NCBI RefSeq assembly: GCF_016617715.1
Contig: NZ_CP067225.1
Coordinates: forward strand, 2,672,001-2,736,000
Direction: 5' to 3'
Length of the DNA stretch: 64,000 nt
Source of the DNA: Paracoccus sp. MC1862
GTDB lineage: Bacteria > Pseudomonadota > Alphaproteobacteria > Rhodobacterales > Rhodobacteraceae
Both the position numbers and the translations under genes were made by a program. This document shows positions 9,104 through 18,368 of this stretch, one piece after another; the first letter of the stretch is position 1; each line of letters starts with the position of its first letter. A model generated the notes under the pieces. The model was not told where the DNA came from and searched no databases. It was given only the letters and a program-made list of their open reading frames with translations.

Positions 9104-9649
9104 ATGAAATCCGTTCTCGCGCTGGCTGCCGCCGCGACCCTGGTCGCCTGCGGCGCGGCGCAGGCGCATGGGCCTGTGCGCCTCAAGCTGGAACTGTCCG
9201 AAACGCTGGACGCCACCCCCGACGAGGTCTGGGCCGAGATCGGCCGCTTCGACGACATGTCCTGGCATCCGGCCATCGCGCGAACCGAACTGACCTCGGC
9301 CGATGCCACCACGCCCGACGGCTCGACCCGCGTGCTGCACCTGAACGCCGAGGGTGATCCGACGATCACCGAGCGACTGACCAAGTGGCAGCCGGACAAG
9401 CGCTGCTACGCCTATATGATCACCCAAGTGGAGGTGACGGTTCTTCCGGTGACGAACTATGCCTCGACCCTTTGCGTGAAGGACGCGGGCGGCAAGGCCG
9501 AGGTGGTCTGGAAGGGCGGCTTCTACCGCGGCTATCCCAACAACGAGCCGCCGCCCGAACTGAACGACGAGGCGGCGGTCGCGGCCGTTACCGGCATCTA
9601 CCGTGCCGGGCTGGACGCGCTGGTAGAAAAGCACAGCCGGGCGCAGTGA
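9104..9649 (+). CDS. MxaD-like SRPBCC periplasmic protein
   Basis: The 181-residue protein has a signal peptide ending near AAQAHG and an SRPBCC-type body (ETLDATPDEVWAEIGRFDDM, then RCYAYMITQVEV). MxaD proteins of this type influence electron transfer between methanol dehydrogenase and its cytochrome. The ATG at 9104 follows AGGAGA at 9091-9096, which makes it preferable to the upstream in-frame starts. It overlaps the next gene by GTGA. Confidence 0.82.
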   Translation: MKSVLALAAAATLVACGAAQAHGPVRLKLELSETLDATPDEVWAEIGRFDDMSWHPAIARTELTSADATTPDGSTRVLHLNAEGDPTITERLTKWQPDKRCYAYMITQVEVTVLPVTNYASTLCVKDAGGKAEVVWKGGFYRGYPNNEPPPELNDEAAVAAVTGIYRAGLDALVEKHSRAQ

Positions 9650-10578
9650 TCCGCGCCGTTGCGGCCGGGCTGCTGATACTGGCCGCGATGGGTGCCGCTG
9701 CAGAGGACATCGCCTTCGTCACGGCGCAGAGCGCGAATGAAGTCGCGATCGTCGAACTGGATTCCGGCACGGTCCGAGTGGTGGTTCCCGTGCCGGACGC
9801 GCCGGCCCCGGTCGCCTATGATGCGGCGCGGGGACGGGCGGCTGTCATCGCAGCCGAAACGGGCGAGTTGACGCTGCTGGACACGGGCGGTGCGGTTCTG
9901 GGGCAGGTGGGCTTGGGCGAAGGCGCCTTCGGGCTGGCCTTTGCGCCCGATGGCGATCTGTTCGTTGTGGACTGGTATGGGGCGCGGCTGAGGCGGCTCG
10001 ACCCCTCGGGCCAGCGCGAGATCTGGTCCGCGCCCACGGGCAAGGCCCCGGCGGGCGTGGCCTTGTCGGATGATGGCCGGATCGTGGCGGTGGCGGATCG
10101 CGACGATGACCGGGTGTCGGGCTTCGATGCGGCGACAGGGCAGGCGCTGTGGAAGGCCGGCACCGGCAGCCATCCCTATGCCGTGGCCTTCCATGAGGGG
10201 CGCTTCTGGACGACCGATGTGCAATCCCGCAGCGTGACGGTGCTGGATGCGGCGACAGGCGCGCGGGTCGGCAGCGTGGCCACGGGCGATCACCCCTATG
10301 GCATGGCTTTCGCGGCAGGCAGGGGCTTCGTCACCGATCAATACGCAGGAACGGTGACAGTGTTCGACCCGGTCTCGCTGGAGACGCTCGGCAGCATCGG
10401 AATCGGGGATTACCCGGAAGGGATCGCGGCGCTGTCGGATGGCCGCCGCCTTGCGGTCGCAAGCTGGGACAGCGACGAGCTGTCGATCATCGACGGCGCG
10501 ACACTGGCCATCGAGCGGATCATCGACGTGCCCTCGGGCCCGCGATCCTTCGGGCTGTTCGTCGGCCCCGACCGCTAG
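9646..10578 (+). CDS. YVTN/YncE-like beta-propeller protein, second copy
   Basis: The gene starts at GTG 9646, overlapping the mxaD-like stop in GTGA. This gives a 310-residue protein with a short signal peptide (VIRAVAAGLLILAAMGAAAE). Propeller repeats follow with motifs such as TAQSANEVAIVEL, TGSHPYAVAFHEG and TGDHPYGMAFAAG. It is a diverged cousin of the propeller at 6735. Translational coupling to the MxaD-like gene suggests a shared periplasmic task in methanol oxidation. Its stop codon lies in a CTAG shared with the convergent neighbour. Confidence 0.82.
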   Translation: MIRAVAAGLLILAAMGAAAEDIAFVTAQSANEVAIVELDSGTVRVVVPVPDAPAPVAYDAARGRAAVIAAETGELTLLDTGGAVLGQVGLGEGAFGLAFAPDGDLFVVDWYGARLRRLDPSGQREIWSAPTGKAPAGVALSDDGRIVAVADRDDDRVSGFDAATGQALWKAGTGSHPYAVAFHEGRFWTTDVQSRSVTVLDAATGARVGSVATGDHPYGMAFAAGRGFVTDQYAGTVTVFDPVSLETLGSIGIGDYPEGIAALSDGRRLAVASWDSDELSIIDGATLAIERIIDVPSGPRSFGLFVGPDR

Positions 10579-11102
10579 GGAGAGGTGGCGGGGACGAGAT
10601 CCTCGCCCTCGGCCAGCCAGGCGTCGGTGCCCTCGGGAAACCAGCCGACGCGGGCATGGCCGCGCAGGACGGCGCGTTTGGTAGCATTCCAACTCATCCA
10701 GCAATCGGCCTTGCAGAAGAAGACCAGCGGTGCCGCCCGGTCGCCCCGGGTCAGCCGGTCGAGCGCCGCGAAGAACGTCGCTTCGACCTGGGGCGCAAGC
10801 CGGTCATAGCCGGTATCCGGCAGCCAGACCGCGCCAGGGATCGTGTAATGCGAGGGCTGCCGCCACAGCGTGCCTTCGGGCAGGTTCTTGGGCTTGCGGA
10901 CCTGCGGCATCACGTCGATCAGCACCGCCCCCTGCGCCCGCCAGTCCTCCAGCCCCGCGAGGTCCAGCACGGTTGCCCCCGCCAGCGTCTCGGGCACGGG
11001 CGAGCGGTATGGCTCGCCATGGAAACCCGCAGGCTCGGGCGGGGCGGACATGGCGGGGCCGGCGAGCATCGCAAGCGCCAGCCCCGCCGCCAGCCGGTTC
11101 AT
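10575..11102 (-). CDS. Rhodanese-like protein, PQQ-catabolism-associated Cys-Trp motif type
   Basis: Secreted rhodanese-fold protein of 175 residues with a signal peptide (MNRLAAGLALAMLAGPAMS). The loop FFCKADCWMSWNATKR carries the paired cysteines and Trp that define the family found beside PQQ-dependent dehydrogenases. A redox or sulfur-handling role in the periplasm is likely but unproven. It overlaps xoxJ by ATGA. Its TAG stop shares the palindrome CTAG (10575-10578) with the convergent propeller gene. Confidence 0.87.
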   Translation of the reverse strand: MNRLAAGLALAMLAGPAMSAPPEPAGFHGEPYRSPVPETLAGATVLDLAGLEDWRAQGAVLIDVMPQVRKPKNLPEGTLWRQPSHYTIPGAVWLPDTGYDRLAPQVEATFFAALDRLTRGDRAAPLVFFCKADCWMSWNATKRAVLRGHARVGWFPEGTDAWLAEGEDLVPATSP

Positions 11103-11920
11103 GGCAGCAATTGCTGGCCGTAGTCGTCCACCAGCGGCACCCCGGCCTCATGCAGGATGGCGTTGATCTCGTCCTGGTTGCGGCGGATCAGGCTGTTCAA
11201 TTCCCGCTTCCATTCCTGGTCGCTGGGACGGACGCCCATGGTGATGCGATAAAAGAGCCGCGGCGCCTCTTCCTCCTTCAGCAGCGGCGTGAACTGCAGG
11301 TCCGGGTCGGCCTTGACCAGCGGTCCGGCCAGCGGGCCCCACAGCACGGCGGCATCCAGCGTGCCGTCATGGACGCCCTTGAGCATGTCGCCGACCGGAT
11401 CCTCGATCCGCCGGTCCACGAACAGGTCCCAGCCCCGCATGTCCTTGGCCAGCCCGGCCCGCGCCATGTGGGACGCGGGCGGCGTGCCCGCGACCACGCC
11501 GAGGTCACGCCCCTTCAGCGCCGGGTCGCTCAGGCGGTCCACCCCGGCCAGTTCGCCATCCTTGCGGGTCACGATGCCATAGACCGAGGTGTAGTAGTGG
11601 TTCGTGTTCTGCACCAGCTCGTCGCCCTGGGCAAAGCCGATCACCACGTCGCAGTTGCCGTCGAGCAGCGTCTTGCGGATGAAGCCCATCCCCTGCGGGA
11701 ACCAGAAATACTGGACCGGCAGGTCCAGCCGTTCGGCGATCAGCCCGGCGATCCGGTTCTCGAACCCCGAGCCGTCCTGCGCCGACATCGGCACCGCCGC
11801 CGGGTCCGCGCAGACGCGCAGCGCGGTGGTCGAACGCAGGTCGGCCACCTGCGCCCCGGCGGCACCGGCAAGAACCGCCAGGGCCGCCGCCAGCCGCAGG
11901 ATGCGGATCGGGCGCATCAT
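11099..11920 (-). CDS. xoxJ: XoxJ/MxaJ-like periplasmic binding protein for methanol oxidation
   Basis: Solute-binding-protein fold of 273 residues with a signal peptide ending near AGAAGAQ. The mature part starts TTALRVCADPAAVPMSAQDG and has the lobe motifs FIRKTLLDGNCDVVIGFA and GVVAGTPPASH. XoxJ is a fixed partner of xoxF and xoxG and is thought to help activate the dehydrogenase. The ATG overlaps the cytochrome stop by one base (TGATG), so the genes are coupled. Confidence 0.9.
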   Translation of the reverse strand: MMRPIRILRLAAALAVLAGAAGAQVADLRSTTALRVCADPAAVPMSAQDGSGFENRIAGLIAERLDLPVQYFWFPQGMGFIRKTLLDGNCDVVIGFAQGDELVQNTNHYYTSVYGIVTRKDGELAGVDRLSDPALKGRDLGVVAGTPPASHMARAGLAKDMRGWDLFVDRRIEDPVGDMLKGVHDGTLDAAVLWGPLAGPLVKADPDLQFTPLLKEEEAPRLFYRITMGVRPSDQEWKRELNSLIRRNQDEINAILHEAGVPLVDDYGQQLLP

Positions 11921-12636
11921 CAGCCGTCCATGCAGGAAGCTTCCTGCGCGGCGAACTCGTCGGACTTGTCGGCGCGATTGGCGGGGCGGCCACGGGGAAT
12001 CGCCTCGGTGCCGCGGGCGATCAGATAGACGTAGATGTCATCCACATAGCACCAGACGTTCCGGTTGGTGCCGAAAGCCGGCATCACCTGGTTGGCCGCG
12101 TTGTTCACGTTGTAGATGCCCGAGGCCACGGCCTCCTGATACTGGTAGTAGTCGATCCGGTGGATGACTGAATCCTTCAGGGCCGGGGCATAGGTCGAAC
12201 CCTCGCCATCCGGGCCGTGGCAGACGTGGCATTCAGCGTGATAGCGACGATACCCCGAGAAGGTCGCATAATCGACGACGCCGTTCTCGATATTGGGGAC
12301 CGGGATGCCTTCGACATTGTACCAACGACCGTTTTCCATGTGATCGGCGGTCAGGTCCAGCCCCGGCACCGTCGGCTTGACAACGCCGATGGTCTGGCCG
12401 GCGGTAACTTCTCCTTCTCCGGTCGCGACGGCGGACCCGGCGGCATTGGCCTTCATCTCGACCGAGGTCGCGCCCTCGGGGATCGGCGTCGAGGCGCCGC
12501 GGTTCGGTTCGGTCGCTGCCAAGGGGGCTGCGTCGGCGGCAGGATTGGCGGCAGGCGGGGTCTCGGCGGTCTGCGCGATGGCGGCAGAAGCGCAGACGAG
12601 ACCAACGGCCGCGGCGCGCATGGTCTTTGCGATCAT
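11920..12636 (-). CDS. xoxG: Cytochrome c partner of XoxF (cytochrome c553i-like)
   Basis: Periplasmic c-type cytochrome of 238 residues, probably the electron acceptor of XoxF and equivalent to cycB (cytochrome c553i) of Paracoccus denitrificans. A signal peptide is followed by an unusual Ala/Pro/Glu-rich linker up to about residue 85. The haem domain carries CHVCH, and QVMPAFG probably supplies the axial Met. GGGAGAGAG precedes the ATG. The low-complexity linker is the odd part and could tether the haem domain. Confidence 0.92.
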   Translation of the reverse strand: MIAKTMRAAAVGLVCASAAIAQTAETPPAANPAADAAPLAATEPNRGASTPIPEGATSVEMKANAAGSAVATGEGEVTAGQTIGVVKPTVPGLDLTADHMENGRWYNVEGIPVPNIENGVVDYATFSGYRRYHAECHVCHGPDGEGSTYAPALKDSVIHRIDYYQYQEAVASGIYNVNNAANQVMPAFGTNRNVWCYVDDIYVYLIARGTEAIPRGRPANRADKSDEFAAQEASCMDG

Positions 12637-12657
12637 TCGGTTCTCTCTCCCAGGTTG

Positions 12658-12675
12658 CTCACCCTGACGGGTGAG
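12658..12675 (-). other. Intercistronic hairpin 2 between xoxF and xoxG
   Basis: CTCACCC (12658-12664) pairs with GGGTGAG (12669-12675) around a TGAC loop. It lies between the longer xoxF-proximal hairpin and the xoxG ribosome site and has no following T-tract. Confidence 0.6.
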
Positions 12676-12676
12676 A

Positions 12677-12702
12677 CCGCCCCGAGGTTATCCTCGGGGC
12701 GG
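12677..12702 (-). terminator. Strong hairpin after xoxF
   Basis: An 11-bp GC-rich perfect stem (12677-12687 with 12692-12702) closes a 4-base TTAT loop. It lies 50 bases after the xoxF stop and upstream of xoxG, without a U-run. It may act as a partial terminator or a 3'-end stabiliser that sets the xoxF to xoxG ratio. Confidence 0.65.
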
Positions 12703-12751
12703 CGTTCGCATAGTCACACTTTTGTCTTGTGCGACGGTCCCGCGCTTGTTC

Positions 12752-14899
12752 TCAGTTCGACGTTGCAGGTGCGGTGGTGCCGGCCTGTCCCGTGGCGGCG
12801 GCATCGGCCGCGGGCTCCATCGGAACCCCGCCGGTGGCGGTCGACTTGCCTGCGCCCAAGCCTTCCGCCGGAGCGGAAGGATCAGCGCCCGGCGTGGTGG
12901 CGTCGGTTCCAGCCGCAGCCGCGTCAGCCGCGGGTTCCATCGGCACACCGCCGGTGGCGGTGGACTTGCCGGCGCCCTCGCCTTCGGCGGGGGCCGAGGG
13001 ATCAGAGGGCGCGGGCACCACGGCCGCCGGGTCGGCGGCGCTGTCCGAACCGGCATCCGTTGCCGTCCCGGTGTTGGTCGCCTGCGCCGTGCGGGTGTCG
13101 CCCGGCAGCTCGAACACGGTCAACTGGCCGCCAAGCTCGGTGAAGTCCGACAGCGCAGCATAGCCGCCGACTGCGCCCAGACCCTCGTTCGGGTTGGTCA
13201 GGCCAGCCGCAAGGCCGATCCCGGCCCAGCCGCCCACGCCCGACAGAACCCCGATATACTGCTTGTCGTCATGGGTGTAGGTCATGACGTTGCCGATGAT
13301 CCCGGACGGCGTCTTGAAGCGGTAAAGCTCTTCCCCGGTTTCCGCGTCCACCGCCTTCAGGTAACCTTCCAGCGTGCCATAGAAGACCACGTCACCGGCG
13401 GTCGCCAGCGCGCCCGACCAGACCGAGAAACGTTCCGGCAGCGACCATTTGATCTCGCCCGCGACGTTGTCCCAGGCGATGAAGTTGCCCATCCCGCCAT
13501 GGCTGTTCGGCGCGGGATACATCGACAGGGTGGCGCCGACATAGGGCTGGCCCGCCGTGTAGGCCACGCGGAAGGGTTCGTAGTCCATGCAGACGTGGTT
13601 CGTCGGGACATAGAACAGGTTGGTCTTGGGCGAGAAGGCGGCCGGCTGCTGGTCCTTGGTGCCAAGGGCGGCGGGGCAGACGCCGGTGGTGTTCTCGTCC
13701 TCGCCGTTCTGGGCGGTCGAGTATTCCGCGACCACCTGCGGGCGACCGTACTGGTCGCTGTTGGGGTCCATCTCGACATGGGTTGCCCAGTTGACGGCGG
13801 GGTCGAACTTTTCGGCCACCAGCAGCTCGCCCGTCTCGCGGTCCATCGTGTAGCCGAAGCCGTTGCGGTCGAAGTGGGTCAGCAGCTTGCGCTGGGTGCC
13901 GTTGAAGTCCTGGTCGGTCAGGATCATCTCGTTGACGCCGTCATAGTCCCATTCGTCATGGGGCGTCATCTGGTAGAACCACTTGGCCATCCCGTCGTCG
14001 GGATCGCGGGCCATGATCGTCATCGACCAGCGGTTGTCGCCCGGGCGCTGCGACGGGTTCCAGGTCGAGGGGTTGCCGGTGCCGTAGTAGATCAGGTCCA
14101 GTTCCGGGTCATACGACATCCAGCCCCAGATCGGGCCGCCGCCGATCTTCCACTGGTCGCCTTCCCAGCTGTTGAGCGAGCTGTTCTCTCCGATCGGCTT
14201 GCCAAGGTGCATGGTATTCTGCGGATCAACCAGCATTTCCTCGTCCGGGCCCATGGACCAGGCCTTCCATGCCTCGGTGCCATCGGCCAGGTTCAGCGCC
14301 GTCAGCCGCCCGCGCACGCCGTATTCGCCGCCCGAGATGCCGACCATGACCTTATCCTTGACCGGCATCACGGTCGCGGTCAGCGTCTCGCCGATGGCCG
14401 GGTCGCCGATCTTGGTAGCCCATTTCTGTTCGCCTGTCTTGGCGTCCAGCGCGACGACGGTGGTATCGGCCTGCGACAGCAGGATCATCCCGTCGGCATA
14501 GGCGAGGCCCCGGTTCACCGTGTCGCAGCACATGACCGCGATCACCTCGGGGTCCTGCTGCGGTTCATAGCGCCACAGAATCTTGCCGTCTTCGTTCAGG
14601 TCCAGCGCGAAGACGTTGTTCGGGAAGGGCGTGTGCACATACATGATGCCGTCGATCACCAGCGGCGCGCCCTCGTGCCCGCGCAGCACCCCGGTCGAGA
14701 AGGTCCAGGCGACGCGCAGGTCGCCGACGTTGTCCCGGTTGATCTGATCCAGCGGCGAATAGCGGGTGTTCGCGTAGTCGAGAGTCTGGATCGCGTATTG
14801 GCCGGGATCGGCAATGGCCTGTTGGACGCTGTCATTGGCCAGGATGGCCGAACTGGACAGCAGAAGCGCCATGCCGGCGCCGGTCAGCGTGAGTTTCAT
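12752..14899 (-). CDS. xoxF: Lanthanide-dependent methanol dehydrogenase XoxF with repeat tail
   Basis: PQQ enzyme that oxidises methanol in the periplasm. The 715-residue precursor has a signal peptide, the vicinal disulfide pair C124-C125 ([10 protein letters not shown]) and the sequence [16 protein letters not shown]. In that sequence the extra Asp at 320, two residues after catalytic D318, is the lanthanide ligand that separates XoxF from calcium MxaF. Family members are near 600 residues. Here the enzyme ends near [12 protein letters not shown] and is followed by about 110 Ala/Pro/Gly-rich residues including two 40-residue repeats. GGGAGGGAGACG precedes the ATG. Confidence 0.97.
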   Translation of the reverse strand: MKLTLTGAGMALLLSSSAILANDSVQQAIADPGQYAIQTLDYANTRYSPLDQINRDNVGDLRVAWTFSTGVLRGHEGAPLVIDGIMYVHTPFPNNVFALDLNEDGKILWRYEPQQDPEVIAVMCCDTVNRGLAYADGMILLSQADTTVVALDAKTGEQKWATKIGDPAIGETLTATVMPVKDKVMVGISGGEYGVRGRLTALNLADGTEAWKAWSMGPDEEMLVDPQNTMHLGKPIGENSSLNSWEGDQWKIGGGPIWGWMSYDPELDLIYYGTGNPSTWNPSQRPGDNRWSMTIMARDPDDGMAKWFYQMTPHDEWDYDGVNEMILTDQDFNGTQRKLLTHFDRNGFGYTMDRETGELLVAEKFDPAVNWATHVEMDPNSDQYGRPQVVAEYSTAQNGEDENTTGVCPAALGTKDQQPAAFSPKTNLFYVPTNHVCMDYEPFRVAYTAGQPYVGATLSMYPAPNSHGGMGNFIAWDNVAGEIKWSLPERFSVWSGALATAGDVVFYGTLEGYLKAVDAETGEELYRFKTPSGIIGNVMTYTHDDKQYIGVLSGVGGWAGIGLAAGLTNPNEGLGAVGGYAALSDFTELGGQLTVFELPGDTRTAQATNTGTATDAGSDSAADPAAVVPAPSDPSAPAEGEGAGKSTATGGVPMEPAADAAAAGTDATTPGADPSAPAEGLGAGKSTATGGVPMEPAADAAATGQAGTTAPATSN
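12781..13020. repeat. 120-bp tandem duplication inside the xoxF 3' end
   Basis: Bases 12781-12900 and 12901-13020 line up with a period of exactly 120 bp, matching over most of their length. They encode two copies of a 40-residue unit starting DPSAPAEG, containing [19 protein letters not shown] and ending in an Ala/Thr-rich stretch. The mismatches are largely silent or conservative, so the repeat is maintained as protein. Confidence 0.93.
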
Positions 14900-15070
14900 C
14901 GTCTCCCTCCCCTTTGTGCCAGCGCCGTTCGAAAGCGGCGCGGGCTTGAGAGAGAGTTCCCGCCCAAATCCGATACGTCAACGGCTTAGAACAAGGCTAG
15001 CCGGAAAGTCTTAGTGATTTAGGCAGGCCGGCGGGAAAGTTCGGCATCCCGCCGGTGAGATCGGGGAAAA
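14900..15070 (-). promoter_or_regulatory. Region between fghA and xoxF, probable xoxF promoter
   Basis: The gap upstream of xoxF is less GC-rich near 14975-15020 than the surrounding coding DNA and must hold the xoxF promoter. CCGGCGGG (15028-15035) pairs with CCCGCCGG (15048-15055), a hairpin that could end the fghA transcript, although no T-tract follows. I could not assign -35/-10 elements or an MxbD-type operator. Confidence 0.5.
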
Positions 15071-15904
15071 TCAACCCATCCGCTCGGCGTGCCACAGGAC
15101 ATGGTCGGCCATGAAGGTCTGGACGAACCAGTAGCTGTGATCATAGCCCGGCTGCATCCGGTGCCAGCCCGGCTGGCGGCGTGCGGCCATCGCCTGGGCC
15201 AGCGTTTCGGGCTTGAGCAGGTCGAGGAACTGGTCGTTTGCCCCCTGGTCGATCAGGATCTCGCCCGGGTAGCCCTTTTCGACCATCAGCAGGGTCGAAT
15301 CATGCGGCTTCCAGCTTTCGCGATCCTCCCCCAAATAGGCGGTGAACTGCTTGCGGCCCCAGTCCGATTCGGTCGGGTTGACGATGGGCGCAAAGGCCGA
15401 AAGGCTGCGGTAGCGGTCGGGATGGGTCATGGCGATGGTCAGCGCGCCATGGCCGCCCATCGAATGGCCGGTGATGCCTTGCGCCTCGCGGTCCAGCGCG
15501 AAGTTGTCGAAGACGATGCCCGGCAGTTCGTCCACGATATAGTCCCACATGCGGAAATGCGGCTTCCAAGGGTCCTGCGTGGCATTGACATAGAAGCCCG
15601 CGCCTTGGCCGAGGTCATAGGCCTCGTCATTGGCGACGCCCTCGCCGCGGGGCGAGGTGTCAGGGAAGACCAGCCCGATCCCTGCCTCGGCCGCCGCCTG
15701 CTGGGCGCCGGCCTTGGTCATGGCGTTCTCATGCGTGCAGGTCAGGCCCGAGAGATACCACAGCACCGGGACCGGCCCATAATCGGCGGCAGGTGGCAGG
15801 TAGACGGCAAAGGTCATGTCGGTGCCGGTCGCCTGCGACTTGTGGCGATAGACGCCCTGGGTGCCGCCAAAGCTGCGGTTCTCGGACAGGGTTTCTAGGG
15901 TCAC
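15071..15904 (-). CDS. fghA: S-formylglutathione hydrolase
   Basis: Cytosolic esterase-D-type alpha/beta hydrolase that releases formate and glutathione from S-formylglutathione. It has 277 residues when started at the GTG 15904, which follows AAGGAG and overlaps the GNAT stop in GTGA. The nucleophile Ser148 lies in GHSMGGHG; the Asp in LIDQGANDQFLD and the His in PGYDHSYWF complete the triad. The open frame upstream to 16021 is out of keeping with family length. Confidence 0.95.
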   Translation of the reverse strand: MTLETLSENRSFGGTQGVYRHKSQATGTDMTFAVYLPPAADYGPVPVLWYLSGLTCTHENAMTKAGAQQAAAEAGIGLVFPDTSPRGEGVANDEAYDLGQGAGFYVNATQDPWKPHFRMWDYIVDELPGIVFDNFALDREAQGITGHSMGGHGALTIAMTHPDRYRSLSAFAPIVNPTESDWGRKQFTAYLGEDRESWKPHDSTLLMVEKGYPGEILIDQGANDQFLDLLKPETLAQAMAARRQPGWHRMQPGYDHSYWFVQTFMADHVLWHAERMG

Positions 15905-16422
15905 GTCTCGGCTCCTTCGGTCAGGTCGTGATACATCACCAAGGCATCGACATAGCCTTGGGCGGGATGAAGAAAGGCTTGGGGCAACCGGCCGGCAATG
16001 GCAAACCCGGCCTTCTGCCACGAATGGACGGCATCGGCGTTGGTGGCGACAACGAAGTTGAACTGCATCGCGCGGAAGCCCTGCGCCCGCGCCCAGTCCT
16101 TGGCATGGGAAACCAGCGCTGTCGCCACGCCGCGGCTGCGGGCCTCGGGTGCGGTGGCAAAACTGGCATTGGCGACATGGGAAGCGCCGCCGGGGCGGTT
16201 GCGGCCGACGTGGCTGGTGCCCAGGATACGGTTTTGGTCTTCCGCGACGAAGACGGTGAAGGGGGCAGCGAACCAGTCGGCCAGCGCATCCTCGCGCGAG
16301 ATGTCATGCGGGACGCAGTAGGTCTCGCCCGCACGGTAGACGGGCTCGAGGATTGCCCAGATCGCGTCGTGGTCGGCGGGAGTGGCAGGGCGGATACGGA
16401 TATCCGCCCGGTCAGGGGTCAT
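15901..16422 (-). CDS. GNAT-family N-acetyltransferase
   Basis: The 173-residue protein has the acetyl-CoA loop APEARSRGVATALVSHAKDWARAQGF and the late WQKAGFAIAGRLPQAF strand, as in phosphinothricin-type acetyltransferases. The substrate cannot be told from sequence. It overlaps clpP upstream and fghA downstream by 4 bases each, so it is part of the formaldehyde operon. Whether it acts on a C1-related product is unknown. Confidence 0.85.
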   Translation of the reverse strand: MTPDRADIRIRPATPADHDAIWAILEPVYRAGETYCVPHDISREDALADWFAAPFTVFVAEDQNRILGTSHVGRNRPGGASHVANASFATAPEARSRGVATALVSHAKDWARAQGFRAMQFNFVVATNADAVHSWQKAGFAIAGRLPQAFLHPAQGYVDALVMYHDLTEGAET

Positions 16423-17066
16423 TTCAGGTCGTCCATGCTGCGGATAACCTTGCCCAGCAGGCCGTAGTCCAGCGCCTCCTGCGTGTTCAGCCAGAAGTCG
16501 CGCTGGGTGTCCTTCTCGATCCGCTCGACCGGCTGGCCGGTGGCGTCGGCGAAGATCTGGTTCAGGCGGTCGCGCATCAGGCGGACCTGTTCGGCTTGGA
16601 TCATCATGTCCGTCGAGGTGCCGCCGATCCCGCCCGAGGGCTGATGGATCAGGAAGCGCGTGTTGGGCAGGCAGTAGCGGTTTTCCCGTTCCGCGCCGAC
16701 AAAGATCAGCGCGCCGGCCGACGCGACCCAGCCCGAGCCGATGGTGCGCACGGTCGGGCGGATGAACTTGATCACGTCATGGATCATGTCACCCGATTCG
16801 ACATGGCCGCCGGGCGACGAGATCAGCACGTTGATCGGCTTGTCGCTGTCCTCTGCCAGGGCCAGCAGATGCGAGACGGTGCGCTGCGCCAGCTTGTCGT
16901 TGATCGTGCCCGCGACGATCACCGTGCGGGACTGGAAGTAGAGCTTGTCGATCGAGGGGCTTTGCGGAAGGCCCAGATCCTCGCCCTTCTGGCGGTCCTC
17001 GCGGGGCTCATCCTCTTCCTCGTCGTCGTCATCATCAAGGCGGTGGGGCGGGAAGGGGCGCAGCAT
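16419..17066 (-). CDS. ClpP-type serine protease paralogue with acidic N-terminus
   Basis: Proteolytic subunit of a Clp-type protease, 215 residues from the ATG at 17066. Catalytic residues are Ser116 in GWVASAGALIF, His141 in RFLIHQPSGG and Asp186 in EKDTQRD, so it should be active. The Ser motif differs from the usual QAASMG of housekeeping ClpP, and a DDDDDEEEDE run opens the protein. AAGGA lies 7 bases before this ATG, while the alternative ATG at 17087 sits against a strong hairpin and lacks a ribosome site. It lies between flhA and fghA, an unusual place for a protease. Confidence 0.85.
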   Translation of the reverse strand: MLRPFPPHRLDDDDDEEEDEPREDRQKGEDLGLPQSPSIDKLYFQSRTVIVAGTINDKLAQRTVSHLLALAEDSDKPINVLISSPGGHVESGDMIHDVIKFIRPTVRTIGSGWVASAGALIFVGAERENRYCLPNTRFLIHQPSGGIGGTSTDMMIQAEQVRLMRDRLNQIFADATGQPVERIEKDTQRDFWLNTQEALDYGLLGKVIRSMDDLK

Positions 17067-17087
17067 GGGATCATCCTTTTTCGGCAT

Positions 17088-17120
17088 TGCGGCGGGACGC
17101 CCGGTCCGGGCCCCGCCGCA
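17088..17120 (-). other. Hairpin between flhA and clpP
   Basis: TGCGGCGGG (17088-17096) pairs with CCCGCCGCA (17112-17120). On the mRNA the stem ends directly at the ATG at 17087, which would hide that start. It may reduce read-through from flhA or shield the 3' end of flhA. There is no U-run. Confidence 0.6.
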
Positions 17121-17145
17121 GTCTTACCTAAGCATCCCTGAAGGA

Positions 17146-18273
<1,128 letters not shown>

Positions 18274-18314
18274 CAATCTCTCCTTGGGTTCCGGCCGTCA
18301 GGCCGGGTGTCATG

Positions 18315-18345
18315 CCGAAAGGGCCGGCAAAGGCCGGCCCTTCGG
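18315..18345 (-). terminator. Hairpin between gfa and flhA
   Basis: CCGAAAGGGCCGGC (18315-18328) pairs with GCCGGCCCTTCGG (18333-18345), with one bulged A. It lies between the gfa stop and the flhA ribosome site. It could act as a partial terminator or a processing and stability element, so flhA may be expressed apart from gfa. Confidence 0.65.
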
Positions 18346-18368
18346 GGGCTTGGATCAGGCGGCAGATC

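Noticed and set aside
12781-13020. GAGKST in the XoxF tail resembles a Walker A P-loop
   Set aside because: It lies in a repetitive Ala/Pro-rich periplasmic tail without the full spacing, a Walker B or any fold around it.
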